A stretch of 64,000 nucleotides of DNA, from contig JAVJAP010000351.1 in assembly GCA_034770075.1 (NCBI GenBank), forward strand, positions 434,001 to 498,000. The letters run 5' to 3'. The translations under genes and the position numbers were made by a program. The DNA comes from Aralia elata. Its lineage: Eukaryota; Streptophyta; Magnoliopsida; Apiales; Araliaceae. This document shows, piece after piece, positions 23,429 to 32,641 of the stretch (positions are counted from its first letter, which is position 1; each line of letters begins with the position of its first letter). The notes below the pieces were generated by a model that saw nothing but the letters and a program-made list of their open reading frames with translations, did no database searches and was not told the origin of the DNA.

Positions 23429-24789
23429 CTAAGACAGAAAAGCAGGACGAGCCGTCCACGAGTAAAGAAAAGAGCAAGATGCTGAAGTAGCTAATGACTT
23501 GTTATTTATTCAACGTTTGGTTGTATTGAGACTTATTATAAATTATATTTTATTCCGCATAGATGTAATTGGGGTTAAATAACATGGGATTTGTTTTATT
23601 TTGAAGATTGGTGATGTAACCTCATTTGAGGGAAGATAATTCTTTAAGTTTATTTTAATTATATTATCTTTATCATGGGTAGTTAGCTGTGAATGTATGG
23701 TATAGTGAACACCAAATCTGTGGAGTTGAAGTACCCGGATTTGGGGGTGTCACATCAATAATATAAACAACTAATTTCTTCATCAAAACCCAATTTTCAG
23801 AAAACTCAAAGAACAAAATTCAATAATTGTAAAGTTGATCTTCTTACCTCTTTGATCTTCCTAATCTTAGTTAGATGATGAAGAAAGTTTCTCCCGCCTT
23901 GATTTTCCAAAGCTTCTTCACCAATTCCTCAAGAACCCTCTCAATTTCTCTCTTCCTCAGCCAACTGATGAAACTTACGTAACTTTTGTTTCATCAGTTA
24001 AGAAAACCAAAGGCCACAAGGCCTTATTTGGCCAAGCTCTAAAAAAAATCTCATTTTCTCTTTATTTAAATAATCTTCTTTATTATATGATATTTCGTCA
24101 CACTTTAATTTAATTAAACTTATTATATGAATAAATCTAATTAAATCTTACTAACAAAATTTATGATCTCCAATTAGACAATTGTAGTTATAATTTCATT
24201 TAATAAATCATTTTACTCAATAAATCACTCGTCCTCTAATTTAATTATTAAATTAAATTAGAATATTACTCGCGTAATAAAATACGCACTAATACTAAAA
24301 TTGTTTATCATCGATTTACTCAATATCATCATACCCAAATAATTTCATCAAATATTTATTCTATTAAAATAAATATATATTTACATTAATTCACCATTTT
24401 AATTAAGTGAATTATTCACATTATTATGAAATATAATTCATAACAATTTCTTGGCTAATAAGGCATAATAATTAAATTATATTATTTCATAATATAATTT
24501 CAACTTAATAACATTCAATTAATATCCTTTTCGTAACTATTTCATTTACTATCATCAATGGTTTAATTTACCATTAAACATCATTTTTTCACTATAAGAA
24601 TATGTATATTCCTCTTCTATATTCATATCAAATCACATATTTCATAATATGAAACACATATATATACATACTCAAACTCAAAACGTCACGTAATAAGAAT
24701 TTTATTTATTAAATTCTTATTTAATAATTCTTTGAAAATCCGGGTTGTCACAAGGCTAATTAAGCATTTTAACGATTAAATCTTTTAAG

Positions 24790-25160
24790 TTTTATTTCGG
24801 GTATTATAACCACTTATAAATAAGACTCCTTCTACTGTACATGAAATAATTTCAGCATTATAACTGCTTATAGAATGAATATTTTTCAACTATGTTTAAA
24901 ATAAATTGAGCATTATAACTGCTTGTAAAATTAATATTCAGCTATTATATTTGAAATAATTTCAGCATTATAACTGCTTATAAAATGAATATTCTTACTA
25001 GATACTTGAATAAAATCGGACATAGTAACTGATTATAAAAGTATATTTTTTAATTTATAAGAGAAATAAATCGGACATTATAACTGCTTATAAATAGGAC
25101 TTTTGTATTATATACACAAAATAATTTGGGCATTATACCTGCTTATAAAAGTATATTTTT
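24790..25160. repeat. degenerate 52-60-bp array in LTR C
   Basis: Seven copies of GCATTATAACTGCTTATAAA(A/T) followed by TGAATATT or similar and an AAATAATTT word. Recurs at about 28650-29020 and 40640-41005. Confidence 0.8.
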
Positions 25161-25360
25161 ACTAAATATATAAAGAAGAATGAAAATAATAACCACTAGA
25201 GTATACCTCTTGTAGTTGCTAGCTTTACTTCCAATCGCGTAGCGCTTCGATGCTTCGAAAGTAATTTTCATCTCACAATATCTCTCAGAATATAAATATA
25301 GAGTCTTTTTGCTCTTGAATTGCTCTTGAACATGGTAAAGAATGAATGAACTTAGCTTGC

Positions 25361-25368
25361 TATTTATA
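25361..25368 (-). promoter_or_regulatory. TATA-like box in LTR C
   Basis: Minus-strand CCTATAAATAGCAAGC. It lies about 155 bases upstream of the donor-like site at 25206. The copy at 41145-41152 is retained, but there the donor is deleted. Confidence 0.45.
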
Positions 25369-25444
25369 GGAAAACATAGTTTCGCTAATTGCACGTTAGG
25401 GGCTCGACTTATTACACTTTGCACCCTAGCATATTCTTAGAATA

Positions 25445-25812
25445 TTCTTAGCATATTCTTGGCATATTCCCTCAAAATATCTACCAAGCTCGATAATGTA
25501 GCTTGTAACTGAACCTATCTTCTAAGCTCCTCAATGAAAATATCTTCCAAGCTCGACAATGCAGATTGCAATTGAACTTATCTTCTAAGCTCCTCAATGA
25601 AAATATCTTCCAGGCTCGACAACGCAGCTTGCAATTGAACTTATCTTCTAAGCTCCTCAATAAAAATATCTACCAAGCTCGACAATATTGCTTGCAATTA
25701 AACTTATCTTCTAAGCTCCTCAATGAAAATATCTTCCAAGCTCGACAATGCAGCTTGCAATTGAACTTATCTTCTAAGCTCCTCAATGAAAATATCTACC
25801 AAGCTCGACAAA
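25445..25812. repeat. 63-bp tandem array in LTR C
   Basis: Five to six copies of CTTCTAAGCTCCTCAATGAA plus AATATCT(T/A)CCAAGCTCGACAA and a GCTTGCAATTGAACTTAT word. Because 63 is divisible by three, the array is open and gives a repeated 21-residue frame; this is an artefact. Recurs at 29305-29675 and 41245-41613. Confidence 0.9.
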
Positions 25813-26262
25813 TCACTTTGTATTTCCCAAGCACAACACAACAACTTGAAAAAAAAACGATTTACCGGGGTGCTTCTCGGAGAAATGGTAGAAATCACGA
25901 CAAATCATTTTGTCAATGTAAGCACGACTAAGCAAGCTTGACAAAAAAATTTTATGTGACCTAATTCATCGTTTACACTATAAAATCACAAAACACCTAC
26001 TTCGAAATATCATTTCGATCTTTATTAAGCACATATGTTACAAAATTCGAATCTTATTAGGGCTTAAGGTTTTAAACTTCTCGATACCCAGTTTTAGGTC
26101 ATACGCTCTAATTCTAAACGTATACGATAGCGTTTTCAAATTGTATTAGGTTTTCAAAGATTACCTGAATAGTCGTTCATTAGGTATTTCTAGAGTTTTC
26201 ATTCCTAACCTAGTTAAGACAATATTTATAATTTTGATAATATTTCGGGGTATTACAATTTC

Positions 26263-26859
26263 ATTGGGGATGAGGTTCCAACAAAAAACGTCCCCATAGA
26301 GATTGAATATGGACCGAAAGGGTCTATACCAAAGAGACTTCGTGGGCACAAGATCTAAATCATCAATGAGAATTTCTTCTCCCCAACTCCTGCCAATCTC
26401 AGATGTTTCCCATTGAGCATCCCCAAAGGTTGTATATTTTAACTCACGAAGAAATTAATTCCTTGCAGCCTAGAATATGGATATATAAGCATGTCATGGA
26501 CGTGTATATGTTGCTTTTACGGGATCTTAAAGAAAAATACCAGCTCCAAGGGATACCGAGGTGGGCCAAACTTAGGTTCATGGCCTCCTTCTTCATACAT
26601 TTGGGGAAAGGTGCATAGTCCCTACAAGACCCAAATCGCGCAGCCAAATTATGTGAATCATATGCTCAACCTCAAGTAGGAACGCCCTTGCATTAGTGCG
26701 ATTATATCTTTATACCTATATGTGTAGCCAGTAATCGGTATTTTAAACTGTTAATCTTCGAGGTGAAAGACTAGAAGATTACTATACTCGACCACCTATA
26801 TAATGACACACCTTTCATAAAGTTGGTTGATATATACAAGGAATACAGCGAAGTAGCGG
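26263..26859 (+). pseudogene. Ulp1-like (C48 protease type) fragment, main part
   Basis: Continues the frame from 11877. After stops and frameshifts, 26403-26618 reads LTHEEINSLQPRIWIYKHVM then DVYMLLLRD, resembling the start of the Ulp1/SENP catalytic domain common in plant transposon-borne proteases. About 26640-26859 in another frame reads CDYIFIPICVASNRYFKLLI and ITILDHLYNDT, the region that normally carries the catalytic His; here the place shows Arg-Tyr instead of His-Trp. It ends at a donor-like GTACGTG at 26860. Assignment is by pattern only. Several frames and lost catalytic residues make it non-functional. Confidence 0.45.
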
Positions 26860-26971
26860 TACGTGTAGTTTTTTTTATATTAAATATAGCAAATATCTGT
26901 ACGTAATTATAACCCACTATTTATTGTATGTACAATTTATATCGTTGACTTTGCGTATTGGTAACCCATTA

Positions 26972-27040
26972 GGTGGTTGGCTCTGTACAGATCCAAAGGT
27001 CCATGCAGTAAAGAAACGGTCGATGTAGGCTACGATGAGT
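26972..27040 (+). pseudogene. possible last exon piece of the Ulp1-like fragment
   Basis: After an acceptor-like AACCCATTAG, one frame reads KETVDVGYDE, where Ulp1 relatives tend to have a Cys-Gly pair after Asp; here the Cys place is Val. It is cut at 27040, where LTR A sequence begins. Very short, so tentative. Confidence 0.25.
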
Positions 27041-27600
27041 GGTAGAAATACTTGATAACCTAGGACATAGTTCGAGGTCTTGTGACCCTCAGATACACTT
27101 TTAATCCTGAATCTATATTCAGTTCTTGAGCTAAGCTTTCTATTGAGATTTCAAACCTTGATTCCTTATTGATTGTATTCAGAAAACTATTATACCCCAG
27201 TTGATAAATATTTCATTTAAAGATTATTGTTATCATACTTGTGAGCAATTGTTTGCTCACTCTTGCATTAAACATTGCAGCTAAGACAGAAAAGCAGGAC
27301 GAGCCGTCCACGAGTAAAGGAAAGAGCAAGATGTTGAAGTAGCTAATGACTTGTTATTTATTCAACGTTTGGTTGTATTGAGACTTATTATAAATTATAT
27401 TTTATTCCGCATAGATGTAATTGAGGTTAGATAACCTGGGATTTGTTTTATTTTGAAGATTGGTGATGTAACCTCATTTGAGGGAAGATAATTCTTTAAG
27501 TTTATTATATTATCTTTATCATGGGTAGTTAGCTGTGAATGTATGGTATAGTGAACATCAAATCTGTGGAGTTGAAGTACCCGGATTTGGGGGTGTCACA
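27041..27600 (+). mobile_element. truncated LTR A (3' 560 bp)
   Basis: Equivalent of 23190-23754, ending GGGTGTCACA and followed by TCAAT. It keeps the acceptor-like site but neither the donor nor the GC cluster. Explained as an LTR-LTR recombination product within unit 2. Confidence 0.85.
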
Positions 27601-29801
27601 TCAATAATATAAACAACTAATTTCTTCATCAATTCTTCATCAAAACTCAATTTTCAGAAAAACTCAAAGAACAAAATTCAATAATTGTAAAGTTGATCTT
27701 CTTACCTCTTTGATCTTCCTAATCTTAGTTAGATGATGAAGAAAGTTTCTCCCGCCTTGATTTTCCAAAGCTTTTTCTCCAATTCCTCAAAAACCCTCTC
27801 AATTTCTCTCTTCCTCAGCCAACTGATGAAACTTACGTAACTTTTGTTTCATCAGTTAAGAAAACCAAAGGCCACAAGGCCTTGTTTGGCCAAGCTCTAA
27901 AAAAAATCTCATTTTCTCTTTATTTAAATAATCTTCTTTATTATATGATATTTCGTCACACTTTAATTTAATTAAACTTATTATATGAATAAATCTAATT
28001 AAATCTTACTAACAAAATTTATGATCTCCAATTAGACAATTATAGTTATAATTTCATTTAATAAATCATTTTACTCAATAAATCACTCGTCCTCTAATTT
28101 AATTATTAAATTAAATTAGAATATTACTCGCGTAATAAAATATGCACTAATACTAAAATTATTTATCATCGATTTACTCAATATCATCATACCCAAATAA
28201 TTTCATCAAATATTTATTCTATTAAAATAAATATATATTTACATTAATTCACCATTTTAATTAAGTGAATTATTCACATTATTATGAAATATAATTCATA
28301 ACAATTTCTTTGCTAACAAGGCATAATAATTAAATTATATTATTTCATAATATAATTTCAACTTAATAACATTCAATTAATATCCTTTTCGTAACCATTT
28401 CATTTACTATCATCAATGGTTTAATTTACCATTAAACATCATTTTTTCACTATAAGAATATGTATATTCCTCTTCTATATTCACATCAAATCACATATTT
28501 CATAATATGAAATACATATATACACATACTCAAACTCAAAACGTCACGTAATAAGAATTTTATTTATTAAATTCTTATTTAATAATTCTTTGAAAATCCG
28601 GGTTGTCACAAGGCTAATTAAGCATTTTAACGATTAAATCTTTTAAGTTTTATTTCGGGTATTATAACCGCTTATAAATAAGACTCCTTCTACTGTACAT
28701 AAAATAATTTCAGCATTATAACTGCTTATAGAATGAATATTTTTCAACTATGTTTAAAATAAATTGAGCATTATAACTGCTTGTAAAATGAATATTCGAC
28801 TATTATATTTGAAATAATTTCAGCATTATAACTGCTTATAAAATGAATATTCTTACTAGATACTTGAATAAAATCGGACATAGTAACTGATTATAAAAGT
28901 ATATTTTTTAATTTATAAGAGAAATAAATCGGACATTATAACTGCTTCTAAATAGGACTTTTGTACTATATACACAAAATAATTTGAGCATTATAACTGC
29001 TTATAAATGTATATTTTTACTAAATATATAAAGAAGAATGAAAATAATAACCACTAGAGTATACCTCTTGTAGTTGCTAGCTTTACTTCCAATCGCGTAG
29101 CGCTTCGATGCTTCGAAAGTAATTTTCATCTCACAATATCTCTCAGAATATAAATATAGAGTCTTTTTGCTCTTGAATTGCTCTTGAACATGGTAAAGAA
29201 TGAATGAACTTAGCTTGCTATTTATAGGAAAACATAGTTTCGCTAATTGCACGTTAGGGGCTCGACTTATTACACTTTGCACCCCTAGCATATTCTTAGA
29301 ATATTCTTAGCATATTCTTGGCATATTCCCTCAAAATATCTACCAAGCTCGATAATGTAGCTTGTAACTGAACCTATCTTCTAAGCTCCTCAATGAAAAT
29401 ATCTTCCAAGCTCGACAATGCAGCTTGCAATTGAACTTATCTTCTAAGCTCCTCAATGAAAATATCTTCCAGGCTCGACAACGCAGCTTGCAATTGAACT
29501 TATCTTCTAAGCTCCTCAATAAAAATATCTACCAAGCTCGACAATATTGCTTGCAATTAAACTTATCTTCTAAGCTCCTCAATGAAAATATCTTCCAAGC
29601 TCGACAATGCAGCTTGCAATTGAACTTATCTTCTAAGCTCCTCAATAAAAATATCTACCAAGCTCGACAAATCACTTTGTATTTCCCAAGCACAACACAA
29701 CAACTTGAAAAAAAAACGATTTACCGGGGTGCTTCTCGGAGAAATGGTAGAAATCACGACAAATCATTTTGTCAATGTAAGCACGACTAAGCAAGCTTGA
29801 C

Positions 29802-30211
29802 CCAAATCGCGCAGCTAAATTATGTGAATCATATGCTCAACCTCAAGTAGGAACGCCCTTGCATTAGTGCGATTATATCTTTATACCTATATGTGTAGCC
29901 AGTAATCGATATTTTAAACTGTTAATCTACGAGGTGAAAGACTAGAAGATTACTATACTCGACCACCTATATAATGACACACCTTTCATAAAGTTGGGTG
30001 ATATATACAAGGAATACAGCGAAGTAGTGGTACGTGTAGTTTTTTTTATATTAAATATAGCAAATATCTGTACGTAATTATAACCCACTATTTATTGTAT
30101 GTACAATTTATACCGTTGACTTTGCGTATTGGTAACCCATTAGGTGGTTGGCTCTGTACAGATCCAAAGGTCCATGCAGTAAAGAAACGGTCGATGTAGG
30201 CTACGATGAGT
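29802..30211 (+). pseudogene. Ulp1-like remnant in unit 2
   Basis: Corresponds to 26631-27040; the part with the first half of the domain is deleted. It holds the ESYAQPQVGTPLH-type segment and the final exon piece. Confidence 0.35.
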
Positions 30212-30775
30212 GGTAGAAATACTTAATAACCTAGGACATAGTTCGAGGTCTTGTGACCTTCAAATACACTTTTAATCCTGAATCTATATTCAGTTCTTGA
30301 GCTAAGCTTTCTATTCAGATTTCAAACCTTGATTCCTTATTGATTGTATTCAGAAAACTATTATACCCCAGTTGATAAATATTTCATTTAAAGATTATTG
30401 TTATCATACTTGTGAGCAATTATTTGCTCACTCTTGCATTAAACATTGCAGCTAAGACAGAAAAGCAGGACGAGCCGTCCACGAGTAAAGGAAAGAGCAA
30501 GATGCTGAAGTAGCTAATGACTTGTTATTTATTCAACGTTTGGTTGTATTGAGACTTATTATAAATTATATTTTATTCCGCATAGATGTAATTGAGGTTA
30601 GATAACCTGGGATTTATTTTATTTTGAAGATTGGTGATGTAACCTCATTTGAGGGAAGATAATTCTTTAAGTTTATTTTAATTATATTATCTTTATCATG
30701 GGTAGTTAGCTGTGAATGTATGGTATAGTGAACACCAAATCTGTGGAGTTGAAGTACCCGGATTTGGGGGTGTCA
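30212..30775 (+). mobile_element. 5' LTR remnant of chromovirus A
   Basis: 3' end of the LTR only. Ends GGGTGTCA, two bases short of the other copies, directly before TAGG and the primer-binding site. Confidence 0.85.
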
Positions 30776-30779
30776 TAGG

Positions 30780-30797
30780 TTGGTATCAAAGCCCATA
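30780..30797 (+). other. primer-binding site of chromovirus A
   Basis: TTGGTATCAAAGCCCATA, initiator-Met tRNA type, four bases after the LTR end. Confidence 0.75.
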
Positions 30798-31015
30798 GGT
30801 TATGAACCTTTAGGTGGGGAAAACCTTAGGGTAGTAGCCTTTTAGGACATAGAGAATATAGAGGTGATAAACTCTTATCGAGTTCTAAGGAATGAATTAT
30901 GGAAATTTATAAAAGATAATAAAATGATTATGTGTTATGTGCTTATTTGATAACAAACTTATGTGCTCGCGAGTATTATCGAGTAGTAATTAAAACTTAA
31001 AATTTTGTTGTCAGG

Positions 31016-31833
31016 ATGACTGATAGAGGAGAGCCTAGCCAGGCTAGGGAGGAGGAGCCCCGGGATATTCATGTAGTCGGGAGCAGCTGGTGCAGAGGGA
31101 GCCATCCACATTGATCACAGTTGCAGGTCCCGAGTACGAGCCTGAGACTGATCCTGAGGAGGATCCGGAGGGGGAGGAGGAGGAGGAGGAGGAGGAGGAA
31201 GACCCTGAGGGGATATCACTATCTTCCATAGGTGTTCAGATGTACGAGCAGGTGTATGATCGCAACATAGAGTTGCAAGATAGAGTGGAGGAGTTAGAGG
31301 GGCAGCTGGCTGAGCGACAGACTGCTTTGGAGCAGAAGAACAGTGAGATTGAGGAGCTCGATATACGTCTTGGGGACGTGGAGTGGAAGCTGGTTCATGT
31401 TGAGAGCGAAAAGGAGGAGTTAGGAGAACAAGTTGTGGAACGTCAAGCCGCTCTAGAGCAGAAGGATGCTGAAATACAAGACCTTTCATCACGTCTTGCA
31501 GAGGTTGAGCAGAGGCTAGCACAGTCTGAGTATCGACGAGGACAGTTGTTAGCCAGGAATGAAATTGTACGAGAGGAGTTGAAAGAGGAGTCAGTTAAGC
31601 GGGCGAGAGCTGAAACTGCTTGGTTGAGGGATGCTAACCGCGCAGATCGTGTTGAATGTGAGGTGCGGTCAAAAAAGGCCAAGATTGATGAGATGGAGTA
31701 TATTTTTCACACCACAGTTGATAGAGCTCTGGATCGAGTTCATCGTCATCCAGATATGGTGGATCGAAGGATGGTGACTCGTATTATGGAGCAGGAACGT
31801 AAGGAAGCTGTGCGCCGTGGGATGATATCGTAG
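31016..31833 (+). pseudogene. extra acidic coiled-coil ORF upstream of gag
   Basis: Starts at ATG 31016 (MTDRGEPSQAREEE), frameshifts near 31075 and continues in the frame that is open from 31090 to 31833 (247 codons). An acidic run with nine consecutive Glu (about residues 29-37 of that frame) is followed by long heptad-like stretches with two related blocks, ELEGQLAERQTALEQKNSEI and ELGEQVVERQAALEQKDAEI, predicting a coiled coil. The C-terminal part is basic. It has no zinc knuckle and is not gag, which begins at 32129. Additional ORFs of unknown role are known in plant LTR elements; I do not recognise this one. An acceptor-like TTTTGTTGTCAG lies just before the ATG. Confidence 0.65.
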
Positions 31834-32128
31834 ATTATGATTAGTTATGCTAGTATGAAAATTATGAAGTTAATAAGTTGTAAATCCCAGTTTTATATAA
31901 TGGGATAGAATAATGATGTAATCCTGGAACTTTGTGATGTCAGGATAGACGATTTGATGTAAATAACTACGATGCTATTTCTGTTATGTTTTGAAGCAGT
32001 AAATGAATAAAATGCGAAAGTTTATCAGATGTGCTATGTGTTAAGTGTTGTTTATAAATATTTAAGTTAAGGCTTAAATGTTTAAGTAATTGAGTAATAA
32101 TCTAATAGCGTAAATTTTTAACAGTAAT
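31834..32128 (+). other. spacer between extra ORF and gag of A
   Basis: AT-rich with no coding frame; ends in an acceptor-like AAATTTTTAACAG two bases before TAATATG. Confidence 0.5.
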
Positions 32129-32641
32129 ATGCCGCCAAGAAGACAAACCCGTCAACAGACCCCGGAAGGATCCACCAATAACAATGAAGAAGCCAATGCT
32201 AATCCAATGCAGCAGCTGGTAAATTTGTTAACGGGAGCCTTTGCGAATCAACCCCAAGCTCAGGCCACGACTTTTAAAGATTTCAAGGCCGTTGGACCCC
32301 CAGAATTTCAAGGGTCTATGAATCCGATCGAGGCACAAACCTGGGTTATGGAGATGGAGAAGGTGTTTGATGTCACTAGGGTCAACGAGGACCAGAAGAC
32401 GGCATTTGCAACATTCATGCTCAAGTCAGAAGCAAGCTACTGGTGGCAAGCAAATAAGACTCGAGGTGGCCAAGGGATTATTCCATGGGAGCGATTTAAG
32501 GAGATGTTTTTCGAGACCTACTTTCCGGCAAGCGCGCAAAATCAAATGGAGGTGCAATTTCTGGAATTGAAGCAAGGTACAATGACAGTGCCTGAGTATG
32601 CTGCAAAATTCAACGAGTTAGCGAGATTTATGCCATACTAG
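32129..32641 (+). CDS. gag: gag, N-terminal part, ended by a premature stop
   Basis: 170 codons from ATG (MPPRRQTRQQTPEG). It contains the Ty3-gypsy gag (retrotransposon gag) domain, with AQTWVMEMEKVFDV at about residues 72-85, ASYWWQA, IPWERFKEMFFETYFP and ELKQGTMTVPEYAAKFNELA toward the end. The TAG at 32639 is in the same frame as the next open stretch (32714), so this is a single nonsense change inside gag. The start fits the position just after an acceptor-like site. It formed the particle core when intact. Confidence 0.85.
   Translation: MPPRRQTRQQTPEGSTNNNEEANANPMQQLVNLLTGAFANQPQAQATTFKDFKAVGPPEFQGSMNPIEAQTWVMEMEKVFDVTRVNEDQKTAFATFMLKSEASYWWQANKTRGGQGIIPWERFKEMFFETYFPASAQNQMEVQFLELKQGTMTVPEYAAKFNELARFMPY

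Larger units (their letters stand above)
20903..23754 (+). mobile_element. solo LTR of chromovirus A
   Basis: 2852 bp from TGTAACGAATGC to GGGTGTCACA, flanked by TCAAT at 20898-20902 and 23755-23759. It is nearly identical to the 3' LTR of the coding A element at 36740-39590, which is flanked on its right by the same TCAAT and the same B sequence. Both therefore descend from one insertion, and this copy lost its interior and one LTR by recombination. Confidence 0.9.
12987..24752 (-). mobile_element. non-coding gypsy-type element B (LARD-like)
   Basis: Complete minus-strand element with TSD AGGCT at 12982-12986 and 24753-24757. It has two LTRs of about 2.9 kb (12987-15897 and 18996-24752, the latter holding the A insertion), a primer-binding site at 18976-18993, a polypurine tract at 15898-15912 and a 3.1-kb interior without gag or pol. 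Without A its length is about 8.9 kb. Its polypurine leader matches that of the coding element A, so it may be a non-autonomous partner. It sits inside solo LTR C. Confidence 0.85.
18996..24752 (-). mobile_element. 5' LTR of element B, split by the A solo LTR
   Basis: About 2.9 kb once the 20903-23754 insertion and one TCAAT are removed. It runs from TGTAACGACCCC to TCCGGGTTGTCACA. On the minus strand it keeps the acceptor-like CATTTTTGCAG|G (near 19453), the GC-rich cluster (20266-20412) and the donor near 23850. The part right of the insertion (23755-24752) recurs at 27601-28610 and 39591-40597. Confidence 0.85.
11878..26257 (-). mobile_element. solo LTR C (chromovirus type), split by element B
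   Basis: Starts TGTCATGCCTCGAAATC and ends CGGGGTATTACA, flanked by ATTTC on both sides. Without the inserted element B it is about 2.6 kb (11878-12986 plus 24758-26257), with no primer-binding site, polypurine tract or coding region, hence a solo LTR. On the minus strand it begins TGTAATACCCCGAAA, has a TATA-like CCTATAAATAGC at 25361-25368, a donor-like AAGAG|GTATAC at 25206 and an acceptor-like ATTACAG at 12381. Two tandem arrays lie in its right half. That right half also occurs at 28611-29801 and 40598-42043 because of the segmental multiplication. Confidence 0.8.
23190..27040. repeat. segmental tandem unit 1 (3.85 kb)
   Basis: Tail of LTR A (23190-23754), right part of LTR B (23755-24752), right part of LTR C (24753-26257) and the Ulp1-like flank (26258-27040). 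The same order recurs in units 2 and 3. The junction to unit 2 is GATGAGTG|GTAGAAATAC, flank joined into the middle of LTR A. Confidence 0.9.
27041..30211. repeat. segmental tandem unit 2 (3.17 kb)
   Basis: LTR A tail 27041-27600, LTR B part 27601-28610, LTR C part 28611-29801, flank 29802-30211. Compared with unit 1 it lacks 688 bases (25943-26630 equivalent), with GAC shared at both deletion ends. The right end has the same GATGAGTG|GTAGAAATAC junction. Confidence 0.9.

Noticed and set aside
25566..25931. Protein with 21-residue repeats (also at 29425-29790)
   Set aside because: It is the 63-bp DNA array of LTR C, open only because 63 is a multiple of three; the copy at 41245-41613 shows no long frame.
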